A stretch of DNA of 48,501 nt from positions 1-48,501 of the IMG/VR virus record IMGVR_UViG_3300036830_000038. One strand, written 5' to 3'. Both the position numbers and the translations under genes were made by a program. The notes beneath the pieces are model-generated. The model saw only the letters and a program-made list of their open reading frames with translations. It did not search any database and was not told the DNA's origin. The DNA comes from a virus. Below, in pieces: positions 20,883 through 27,922 of this stretch (position 1 is the stretch's first letter; each line of letters starts with the position of its first letter).

Positions 20883-21982
20883 TGCCATTCATTCATCCAA
20901 AAGGTAGTCCTTCCTCGCAGATATGGGTAATTCTTGATACCCCTATCTCTACAGACATACCCAAAGGCTTTATCCTCTCTGGTGGGATGGGGTTTATGTT
21001 TGATAAAATGATGAGTGATGCGGGGATACGAGACTACTATGTAACTTGCAGGCGGCCAGATACAGATGATCCGAAGAGTTTCCGAATCGTAGAGTCTGAG
21101 CTGAATCAGTATAAACCTCCGTTTATCATTACAGTCGGAGAAGCTGGTGAATTCTTTTGTAAGATTCTATCCAACGAAGGTAAGGGAAAGAAACTTGCGA
21201 AGTCTTCGGAGTTGTTTAAGTATTCCGGATCTCTCCTATCTTCCGATTCTTTTCTTTCTTATCCACATTATCTCATGCCTATGTTAGATTTGAGACAGAT
21301 TGTGTCTGATTGGAAGGAGAGGAATATCGTCACGTACTTCGACTTGCAGAAGTTGAGAGTTGAACTTGAGTATTTCAAAAAACACGGTAAACTTCAGCCG
21401 CTTCCACAGAGAAACATTCATTATCAAGATATGACATTGGAGGTTTTAATTGAAAAACACTTCGCACAGCTTCGCAATGCTCCTATCCTTAGTGTTGATA
21501 TTGAGAGTGTCTACACAAAAAGAGATTCGGTTTTTGCGCCGCACCCAGGTTATATCACAACCGTTGGTATTGCAGACTCTTCAAGCTACGGAATCTCTTT
21601 TAATCTGTTTAGAGACAGTTCTAAAGAATGCGTCGTCCTCTGGCGGGAATTAGATAGACTTCTTAGCTCGAAGATGATATTAGGGCAGAATTTCTACGAG
21701 TTTGATGCCCCGCGTTTACGTGCTATGGGGATTGATATTAGCAAAAAGAATATCATTGATACAAAGATTAGGCATCATATTCTATGGCCTGAGTTAAGTC
21801 ATACTTTGCAATTTATGACTAGGCAATATACGAGAGAGATTTATTATAAGGACGAGGGTAAAGCGTGGAATATGAAGAACATGGCAAAGCTTAGACGATA
21901 TAATTGTTTAGATGTTTGCGTGACTTATGAGGTTTACGCGCAGCAAGAAGAAGAATTCGCAGAACGTAAGGAGATTGCATAA
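20882..21982 (+). CDS. UDG-like domain fused to DnaQ-type 3'-5' exonuclease, 366 aa
   Basis: Residues about 13-135 resemble the uracil-DNA glycosylase superfamily fold (strand VILDTP, GGMGFMFDKMM, then PPFIITVGEAG), but the catalytic motif GEAPG is replaced by LDTP, so glycosylase activity is doubtful. Residues 200-350 are a DEDD exonuclease: SVDIES (D206, E208), GQNFYEFD (N270, D275) and YNCLD (Y340, D344). This is the proofreading half of a phage family A polymerase; the polymerase half is a separate gene at 22995. The ATG overlaps the previous stop (TAATG). Confidence 0.75.
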   Translation: MPFIHPKGSPSSQIWVILDTPISTDIPKGFILSGGMGFMFDKMMSDAGIRDYYVTCRRPDTDDPKSFRIVESELNQYKPPFIITVGEAGEFFCKILSNEGKGKKLAKSSELFKYSGSLLSSDSFLSYPHYLMPMLDLRQIVSDWKERNIVTYFDLQKLRVELEYFKKHGKLQPLPQRNIHYQDMTLEVLIEKHFAQLRNAPILSVDIESVYTKRDSVFAPHPGYITTVGIADSSSYGISFNLFRDSSKECVVLWRELDRLLSSKMILGQNFYEFDAPRLRAMGIDISKKNIIDTKIRHHILWPELSHTLQFMTRQYTREIYYKDEGKAWNMKNMAKLRRYNCLDVCVTYEVYAQQEEEFAERKEIA

Positions 21983-22338
21983 TGCCTGCATCGAGTAAAG
22001 CAAGAGAGAAAAGAAGCCTTGATTCATTCATAGACAAGCTTAGTGATCCAAATGGATGCTGGCTGTGGACTGGCGCTATTAATCAAAAAGGTTATGGAAT
22101 AACTAAGGATAATCATCGTAAAACTATAGTTGCACATCGGTTAGTATATATTACATTAGTAGGGCCAATTCCTATTGGATTACAGCTAGATCATGTAAAA
22201 GAACGTTGCAAGAATAAACATTGCGTGAATCCTGAGCACCTTGAGCCTGTTACAGGGGCGGAGAATATGCGTAGAAGATATGAGAATTATTCGTATAAAA
22301 CTGTAAGAGGAAGAAACCAAGCAAAGGAGACAAAATGA
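21982..22338 (+). CDS. HNH homing endonuclease, 118 aa
   Basis: GCWLWTGAINQKGYG (25-39), AHRLVY, LQLDHVKERC (68-76) and HCVNPEHLEPV (80-90) form the HNH-type ββα-metal site with Cys ligands of the phage free-standing class. Such enzymes cut DNA to promote their own copying. It is inserted between the exonuclease gene and the polymerase gene and overlaps the former (TAATG). Confidence 0.8.
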   Translation: MPASSKAREKRSLDSFIDKLSDPNGCWLWTGAINQKGYGITKDNHRKTIVAHRLVYITLVGPIPIGLQLDHVKERCKNKHCVNPEHLEPVTGAENMRRRYENYSYKTVRGRNQAKETK

Positions 22339-22532
22339 CCAGTATCACGATTCACGATGAGGATGTTTTGCAGCTAAAGTTTACTCTCTTTCTCGCAGAG
22401 CCGCCCTCGATCCAAGTAAGAGAGAAGATGCATAAATGGCTAGATTTTCTCTTTGACAGAAACATGACAGAATACAGCGGCACAGTTTATGTAAACAAAG
22501 TTGAAATCTTGACGGAGATTCCAGGTGAGTGA
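22335..22532 (+). CDS. Hypothetical protein, 65 aa
   Basis: I do not recognise this protein. It is a small alpha/beta protein with no Cys pairs and a C-terminal acidic end. The ATG at 22335 has AAAGGAGA upstream. Its stop overlaps the start of the next HNH gene. It lies in the HNH-bearing gap between the exonuclease and polymerase. Confidence 0.5.
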   Translation: MTSITIHDEDVLQLKFTLFLAEPPSIQVREKMHKWLDFLFDRNMTEYSGTVYVNKVEILTEIPGE

Positions 22533-22995
22533 CGTATTTGAAATGATTGCATTGTATAAAGAAAAAGCAGCTAATCTAGCTGTTGAACGGCTATTTAAGA
22601 ATAGGATAATAAATGAAAATGGCTGCTGGTTATGGACAAAAGGGAAAGATAAAGACGGTTATGGAAAAATTACTGTCGCAGATGTATCTTGGCTAGTGCA
22701 TAGATTTGCTATGGCTATATTTAAGCCAGAAGAATTTGCAGAGTATTTGAAAGTTCTTCACAATTGTGATACTCCAGCTTGTTTTAATCCGGAACATTTG
22801 TATTCTGGAACTGGCTCAGATAATAAACAAGATGAAATTCGGCGAGGTAGAAACTTTAACAACCGTAAAACACATTGTATAAATGGCCATGAGTTTACAT
22901 CTGAGAATACTATCAACACTAAAGAAGGTTGGAGAAAATGTAAGACTTGTCAGACAAAACTAACTCAGGCAAATTATGCTAGGAGAACACTTTAA
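22525..22995 (+). CDS. HNH homing endonuclease with zinc C-terminus, 156 aa
   Basis: GCWLWTKGKDKDGYG (33-47), then VLHNCDTPACFNPEHL (77-92) give the HNH metal site. The C-terminal 40 residues contain HCINGHEFTSENT and RKCKTC, a second zinc module common in phage HNH proteins. The GTG start at 22525 lies inside the previous gene, with CGGAGAT upstream. It sits directly before the DNA polymerase gene. Confidence 0.8.
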   Translation: MSDVFEMIALYKEKAANLAVERLFKNRIINENGCWLWTKGKDKDGYGKITVADVSWLVHRFAMAIFKPEEFAEYLKVLHNCDTPACFNPEHLYSGTGSDNKQDEIRRGRNFNNRKTHCINGHEFTSENTINTKEGWRKCKTCQTKLTQANYARRTL

Positions 22996-24515
22996 TGGAG
23001 AGAATCACTTCAACTTATTTGCATAATTTGCAAAGGATTTATTGTGACATAGGAGATCGTGGTATTTGTGTAGATACCCAAAGAGTAGAAGTTAATATTC
23101 AACGTATCGATGCCCTGATTCAACAGCAACTTGCGATAGCTAGTAATCAATGGGGATGTATTGTTTTTGTAGGTGCTCATAATGCCCCTTCGAAAGAGTC
23201 AGGTCTTTTAACTGATTCTGTTAATTTAAATGCAACTCAGGGTGAAAGAGCTTTACTAAACAAACTGAAAAATCTTGGATATAACATTCCAAAGATCACA
23301 GCTAAGAACAGCGAAGGAGAATATGAGCAAAGATTCAGTACTGGAGAACTTGCACTTCAACGAATGCTTGTCGAGAATAAATTTAACTATCCAGGATCAG
23401 ATCCAGCTATACGAGCTATTCTCAAGACACGAGAATTGGGAAAGATCAAATCTGTGTATTTGTGTAGCAGGTTATTCAAACGAGGAAATCTCTATTTCTT
23501 TCTCTGTGGATACAATGTCGCTGGCACACTTACAGGCAGGCGGACTTCGCGTAAGCACACTTATGGATATGGCAACAACAGTCAGAATTTTCCTAAGCAC
23601 AGCGAAACTTCTTCGTATTTTAGAGAATGCCTCGTGCCCAGACCAGGAAATATATTCTTGTTCGTTGACCAGGTACAAGCAGAAGAGTGGCCTGTTTCTG
23701 CCCTCTCAAATAACACCAGCGCCTTGGCGGAGCTTAAGAACGGAGTGGACAGACACAGTGCGCTCGCTTCGAAAATCTTTGGCGAGAACATCCCTGCAAA
23801 AGACTCACCACTTTTTGTAAAATCAATTCATGATTTTAAGAGATATTTAGGAAAAAAGCTCAAACACGCACGTAATTATGGAATGAAGAAGAAAAGAATG
23901 AGCGAAAGTCTCGCTCAGGAGGGGTTTAGTGTTAATGAAGCAATGTGTGAGATTCTTCTTAACAAAGCCGCAGCGGCAGATCCTTCTGTGGATTTTGTAT
24001 TTCATAAATACGTGCAAGAACAATTATCTAACCATCATTTGCTGGTCACTCCTTTTGGGCGTGAGCGAATGTTTCTGGCCTGCCGCCCAAATGCTGACAA
24101 CAACACTGTTTTCAACGAAGCCTACAGCTATATCCCGCAATCAGTAGTAGGCGATAACACTGGATTTACAGTGGCTTCTTTGGACGAAGGTCTGGCCGAT
24201 GGCCTCTCGTCTGATTTCATTGTACAAGAAGGACATGACTCCATTGTACAAGATATTCCAGATTCGATCGAAAGTGTATTGTTTCATCTTAGACGAATCG
24301 AGAAGGCTTTTTCTCGTAAGATTAGATTTCATAACGGTATCGAAATCGAAATACCAATCGAGCCGAGTATCGGATATGATTTTAACGAAGAGGTTGTTAT
24401 AAAGACTTTTGATGAAAGTGGAGTAAGAGCCGCGATGGAGAAATTGAGAGAGAAAAGAGAAAAGAAAAGAGAGGCGGAAGCTAATGCCGCAGCCGCGTTT
24501 AGTATTTCTGCATGA
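22995..24515 (+). CDS. DNA polymerase, family A (PolA-like), 506 aa
   Basis: This is the replicative polymerase domain. GTLTGRRTS (177-185) with the later NNSQNFP corresponds to the TGRxSS/NLQNIP region. Motif A is FVDQVQAEE (223-231, D225), motif B is KKLKHARNYG (K287 to G296), and motif C is EGHDSI (412-417). Motif C has HDS instead of the usual HDE, and motif A is unusual. There is no exonuclease domain; that is encoded at 20882-21982. The ATG at 22995 follows AGGAGAACACTTTA. The last 30 residues are a basic, Ala-rich tail. Confidence 0.8.
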   Translation: MERITSTYLHNLQRIYCDIGDRGICVDTQRVEVNIQRIDALIQQQLAIASNQWGCIVFVGAHNAPSKESGLLTDSVNLNATQGERALLNKLKNLGYNIPKITAKNSEGEYEQRFSTGELALQRMLVENKFNYPGSDPAIRAILKTRELGKIKSVYLCSRLFKRGNLYFFLCGYNVAGTLTGRRTSRKHTYGYGNNSQNFPKHSETSSYFRECLVPRPGNIFLFVDQVQAEEWPVSALSNNTSALAELKNGVDRHSALASKIFGENIPAKDSPLFVKSIHDFKRYLGKKLKHARNYGMKKKRMSESLAQEGFSVNEAMCEILLNKAAAADPSVDFVFHKYVQEQLSNHHLLVTPFGRERMFLACRPNADNNTVFNEAYSYIPQSVVGDNTGFTVASLDEGLADGLSSDFIVQEGHDSIVQDIPDSIESVLFHLRRIEKAFSRKIRFHNGIEIEIPIEPSIGYDFNEEVVIKTFDESGVRAAMEKLREKREKKREAEANAAAAFSISA

Positions 24516-24762
24516 TAACACAGGTTACAAGCAAGGATGTAGATGCGCGGAGTGTAAACACGCACATTCTTGTAGTTATGTAAACTGGAAAAGAGAGTTG
24601 AAGAGAAAAAGCCCTGCGAGATATAAGGCTTTGCTACGAAGAGATAATCTGTACAAAAGATCACGAACTGAAAAGAGAGAAGAGAAAAGAGAAGAGAAAA
24701 GAATCCAGGCTATCAAAACTGAAAAGATGATGGAGCTTGCTTTGAAGATAAAGGGGAGATAG
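24484..24762 (+). CDS. Small CRC-motif basic protein, 92 aa
   Basis: The N-terminus holds HDNTGYKQGCRCAECKHAHS, like a common small zinc-binding phage motif (H...GCRC..C). The rest is very basic, with KREEKREEKR repeats reflected as GAGAAAAGA repeats in the DNA. It probably binds nucleic acid. The ATG lies inside the polymerase end (32-base overlap), without a clear Shine-Dalgarno. Confidence 0.5.
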   Translation: MPQPRLVFLHDNTGYKQGCRCAECKHAHSCSYVNWKRELKRKSPARYKALLRRDNLYKRSRTEKREEKREEKRIQAIKTEKMMELALKIKGR

Positions 24763-24764
24763 TG

Positions 24765-25163
24765 ATGAATCTTGATAATTTTTATGTGATTGATCCAACT
24801 AATCAATGTTGGATTTGGTCTAAGACGCAGGGAAACGGAGGATATGGTTTATATTTTCCTCGTAAAGGATCAAGCATATCTGCTCATAGATATGTTTATG
24901 AATTACACAAAGGTCCAATTCCAGACGGTTTGGAATTAGATCATTTATGTAAAAATCGACTTTGTGTAAATCCAGAGCATTTGGAAGCCGTAACGCGAAC
25001 AGTAAACGTAAGGAGAAGTGCATGTACAAAACTAACACCTGAAATTGTAATAGAAATCAAGCAGAAATTGGAAAGGGGTCTGGATCAAGCATACATAGCC
25101 AGAGTCCATGGAGTATCACAATCTACTATTAGCAGGATTAACTTGGGATACGTCTGGAGATAG
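24765..25163 (+). CDS. HNH homing endonuclease with C-terminal HTH, 132 aa
   Basis: CWIWSKTQGNGGYG, SAHRYVYELHKGPIPDG, LELDHLCKNRLCVNPEHL and AVTRTVN are the HNH core. The C-terminal 35 residues (QAYIARVHGVSQSTISRIN) are a resolvase-like HTH that gives DNA specificity. Start is ATG 24765, with GGGGAGAT just upstream; a GTG at 24762 is unlikely because it overlaps the previous stop. It is a paralogue of the gene at 26415 and flanks the helicase/primase gene with it. Confidence 0.8.
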   Translation: MNLDNFYVIDPTNQCWIWSKTQGNGGYGLYFPRKGSSISAHRYVYELHKGPIPDGLELDHLCKNRLCVNPEHLEAVTRTVNVRRSACTKLTPEIVIEIKQKLERGLDQAYIARVHGVSQSTISRINLGYVWR

Positions 25164-25166
25164 TAC

Positions 25167-26405
25167 ATGGCTCGGCTTCTGCAGCGTCCCTGGTATGTTG
25201 AGTTCGTTGATTGCTGTTTGCCCCATACGGAAGCTCCTAAGAATTATTTATTCTGGAGCGCAATTAGTGTTTTATCTGGAATACTCAAAGATAAAGTGTT
25301 TTTTAACGAAGGTTTGTTCACGTTATATCCGAATCAATTCATCATACTTGCAGGACCTCCAGGTATAGGCAAAGGTACAGCTATTAACTTTGCTTGGAAA
25401 ATGACTAAGACACAGACGGGAAGACTTGCAAATGTTCTTACAGACAAGGCTACAATACCAGCAATACTGGATCTTATTGCAAAAGGCTGGACCGGACCGA
25501 TTAGAATTGTGCAAGGTGCTGTTACAGGATCTATGGAGCACTCATGTACTATTATCGCTTCTGAACTTCAGACTTTGTTGTCTTCAACAGGTGATCCTAC
25601 TACGCTTGCGACTTTCTGCCAACTATGGGACCAGCAAGAGTATGAAAACAGAACGAAGAATCAAGGAACTAATATCATTAAAGACATGTGCGTTAACGTT
25701 ATTGGAGGTACCGTACCTGATTACATTAGATCAATGGAACGAGAACTCGGTTCGTTTGTGGCAGGCGGTTTCACGGCTCGGTGTATTTTTATCTTCGAGG
25801 AAAAGAAATCAAAAGAGTTACCATTCATCAAACCGATAGACAAGAGTCCGAAGTCAAAGCTTCTTTATGACAAACTTGTTCAAGACCTCGACTACATCGC
25901 GAAGAATATCCAAGGTGAGTATGTACTCTCAACTGACGCGGAGCTTGTGTTTCAGAATGAATACTCATCGTTTAGTCCAACTTTTGACGACTCCGAGGCG
26001 ATGCAGAATTTCAAAGCTAGAATGAAAACTCATATCTACAAACTATCCATGGTTCTCATGGCGGCACATACAGATTCGATGTTAATAACAGGTCAGGTAA
26101 TGCGAGATTCGTTTTTTCTCATACGAACAGTGAGGAGACAAATTGATCGAATCTTTAGAGGCGTCGGTTCATCTCAACTCTCTGAGCCAACTGCACGAGT
26201 TCAAGCTATTATTGAAAGAAGGAGTATGTGTACACGTTCGGAGCTTATCCAAGCAACCCAACGGTACATGGATTATACAACTCTCGATAAAGTCCTTTAC
26301 GTCCTTGGGCTTATTGGGTTTTGCGAAGAAGTTAGGGTGGGATCTAAGGTTTATTTCAAACAAATCGTGCATCCTGTTGGTGGAATTAATCCAAAGAAAC
26401 CTTAG
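25167..26405 (+). CDS. DUF3987-like helicase/primase ATPase, 412 aa
   Basis: Walker A AGPPGIGKGT (62-71) follows the DUF3987-like N-terminal pattern (EFVDCCLPHTEAPKNYLFWSA, here broken at residues 12-32, and VFFNEGLFTLYPNQF). The Walker B-like region is CTIIASELQTLL. The C-terminal 130 residues are helical with a small winged-helix-like end. Such ATPases are thought to act as replication helicases or primase-helicases in phages without DnaB-like genes. It lies between two HNH genes after the polymerase, within the replication block. Confidence 0.65.
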   Translation: MARLLQRPWYVEFVDCCLPHTEAPKNYLFWSAISVLSGILKDKVFFNEGLFTLYPNQFIILAGPPGIGKGTAINFAWKMTKTQTGRLANVLTDKATIPAILDLIAKGWTGPIRIVQGAVTGSMEHSCTIIASELQTLLSSTGDPTTLATFCQLWDQQEYENRTKNQGTNIIKDMCVNVIGGTVPDYIRSMERELGSFVAGGFTARCIFIFEEKKSKELPFIKPIDKSPKSKLLYDKLVQDLDYIAKNIQGEYVLSTDAELVFQNEYSSFSPTFDDSEAMQNFKARMKTHIYKLSMVLMAAHTDSMLITGQVMRDSFFLIRTVRRQIDRIFRGVGSSQLSEPTARVQAIIERRSMCTRSELIQATQRYMDYTTLDKVLYVLGLIGFCEEVRVGSKVYFKQIVHPVGGINPKKP

Positions 26406-26414
26406 AAGAGAAAT

Positions 26415-26879
26415 ATGACAAGAACAACACGTCCTATAGATCAATGTTATGTATATGAAGATCCAAAAGATCCAAAAAGTTGTTGGCTTTGGACGCGAGG
26501 AACTAATGGTGTTGGATATGGTACTACATATTGGCGCAGTAAAACAATGAGTGCTCATGTAGTTTTATATACTATGTATAAAGGAGAGATTCCAGATGGT
26601 TGTGAATTAGATCATCTATGCCGAAATCGTTTATGCGTAAATCCAGAGCATTTGGAAGCTGTGCCACGAAGAGTTAATCTACGACGCGGTAAAAGTACGA
26701 AACTAACAGAAATTGAAGTGATTGAGATTAAGAATTTACTTCTTGAAGGAAGAACTTATCAGGAGCTAGGACGTAAATATTATGTAGCGAAATCAACTAT
26801 TCAAGCTATAGCGAATGGTACATCTTGGAGTGATATTTTGGTGGAATACAAACAAAGAAACCATGAGGGAGTGAGATGA
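26415..26879 (+). CDS. HNH homing endonuclease with C-terminal HTH, 154 aa
   Basis: SCWLWTRGTNGVGYG, then CELDHLCRNRLCVNPEHL and AVPRRVN are the HNH core. A C-terminal HTH follows (TYQELGRKYYVAKSTIQAI). The central IPDGxELDHLCxNRLCVNPEHLEAV core, here given in consensus, is shared with the gene at 24765, so the two are recent paralogues. It starts at ATG 26415 with GAAGAGAAAT upstream. It separates the helicase gene from the GroES-like gene, and its stop overlaps the latter (ATGA). Confidence 0.8.
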   Translation: MTRTTRPIDQCYVYEDPKDPKSCWLWTRGTNGVGYGTTYWRSKTMSAHVVLYTMYKGEIPDGCELDHLCRNRLCVNPEHLEAVPRRVNLRRGKSTKLTEIEVIEIKNLLLEGRTYQELGRKYYVAKSTIQAIANGTSWSDILVEYKQRNHEGVR

Positions 26880-27547
26880 GTAAGGAACTGGAAAACGCAG
26901 AGGTACTCGCAGAGCGTAGTACGAAGATGGTTAATACGAAAAACACTATCGTATTAGACGATGGATCTAACGAAGTAACGATTCCTGGGTTTCCGTACAG
27001 GTTTGAGGCAAAAGGGGAGAATGTTTTAGTCTCGGTGGATATTTTCAAATCTGGATTGGAGTGTAGGACGTGTAAAGGAATGATGAGGTTGAAGAAGGAG
27101 TGTGAGTGTGAGAGTACAGACCGGCCAGGGTTTAAATACTCAAAGACTCAAGTTGCGGACTTCGCAAATGATCTCGGAGACTCTGCTGCTGAGGGTAGAA
27201 TGAATATGATTTGTCCTTTATGTGAGGGGCATTTCGAGGAAATCCGAATGGATATAGAATGTCCGGATTGTAAAGGCAAAGGGACTCTTTTACACATCCC
27301 TGAAACCTCAAAAAGCCTTCCTACTACAGGCGTGATTGTCTCACTTGGAAACAAAGTAGATCCGTCCTATAACTACAAACGTGGACAGAGAGTTCTCTTT
27401 GGGCAGTATACAGGTGTGATGATCCCTACTAAGGCGCCGGGAGTTGTGTTCAAGGTACTGAGACAGTTAGAGGTACTTTGTGAGATTAAAGGGGGAGAAG
27501 ATTTGGCTAATTTTGATTTTGTTATTCTCGACAAACCCTTGAACTAA
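26876..27547 (+). CDS. GroES-like co-chaperonin with DnaJ-type zinc finger insert, 223 aa
   Basis: A split GroES fold can be read. The first strand is GENVLVSVD (about 47-55); after an 80-residue insert come GTLLHIPETSKSLPTTGVIV (136-155), SLGNKVD, YKRGQRVLFGQYTG (167-180) and VLRQLEVLCEI (194-204). These match the mobile loop, domed core and last strands of GroES. The insert (61-135) has eight Cys: CRTCKG (63-68), CEC (76-78), CPLCEG (113-118) and CPDCKGKG (129-136), the CxxCxGxG repeats of the DnaJ zinc domain. The finger lies just before the mobile loop that docks on GroEL. It could let one protein cap GroEL and bind clients. The N-terminal 45 residues are a charged extension. I am confident of the two modules, less of the function. 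Confidence 0.75.
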   Translation: MSKELENAEVLAERSTKMVNTKNTIVLDDGSNEVTIPGFPYRFEAKGENVLVSVDIFKSGLECRTCKGMMRLKKECECESTDRPGFKYSKTQVADFANDLGDSAAEGRMNMICPLCEGHFEEIRMDIECPDCKGKGTLLHIPETSKSLPTTGVIVSLGNKVDPSYNYKRGQRVLFGQYTGVMIPTKAPGVVFKVLRQLEVLCEIKGGEDLANFDFVILDKPLN

Positions 27548-27558
27548 GGAGATATGAT

Positions 27559-27831
27559 ATGATTTTAGTACATGTACTTAATATTTTACTATTAAGTACC
27601 CAACAACAAGCTAATCCAAATTTAACTACAGTTTGGACTGATTCTGTTCAAAGTAACCAAGAATGTCTAATGTCCATGCCAAAAGTTGATGGTATGTGTC
27701 AGTTAACAATCATTCTTGAAATAGATGAGAAAGATCATCCTGTTTATTGCAGAAATGCAACTTCTGATATACAGGGGCAACAAAAGATTATTTGTATTTG
27801 GAAGCCAAAGGAGGTACGAATGGATAAATAA
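27559..27831 (+). CDS. Hypothetical protein, 90 aa
   Basis: I do not recognise this protein. A short hydrophobic start (ILVHVLNILLLS) could be a signal or membrane segment. The rest has four Cys (ECL, MCQ, YCR, ICI) and beta-rich content, so it may be exported and disulphide bonded. ATG 27559 has AAGGAGATATGAT upstream. It is the last rightward gene before the terminator. Confidence 0.55.
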   Translation: MILVHVLNILLLSTQQQANPNLTTVWTDSVQSNQECLMSMPKVDGMCQLTIILEIDEKDHPVYCRNATSDIQGQQKIICIWKPKEVRMDK

Positions 27832-27887
27832 AACAAGCTAAGGCATGTAAGAGTGTGTATTTAGTATAAATAGGTTCCATACTCGTT

Positions 27888-27920
27888 GGGGAGAGGGTTT
27901 TACACCTCTCCCCGGTTTTT
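27888..27920 (+). terminator. Intrinsic terminator between convergent operons
   Basis: GGGGAGAGG (27888-27896), an 8-base loop, CCTCTCCCC (27905-27913), then GGTTTTTG. The 9-bp perfect stem and T-tract fit rightward termination. On the minus strand the same stem lacks a following T-tract, so it is not clearly bidirectional. Confidence 0.8.
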
Positions 27921-27922
27921 GT

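Noticed and set aside
24660-24705. GAGAAAAGA repeats as iterons
   Set aside because: They encode KREEKREEKR inside a gene and are explained by its low-complexity protein.
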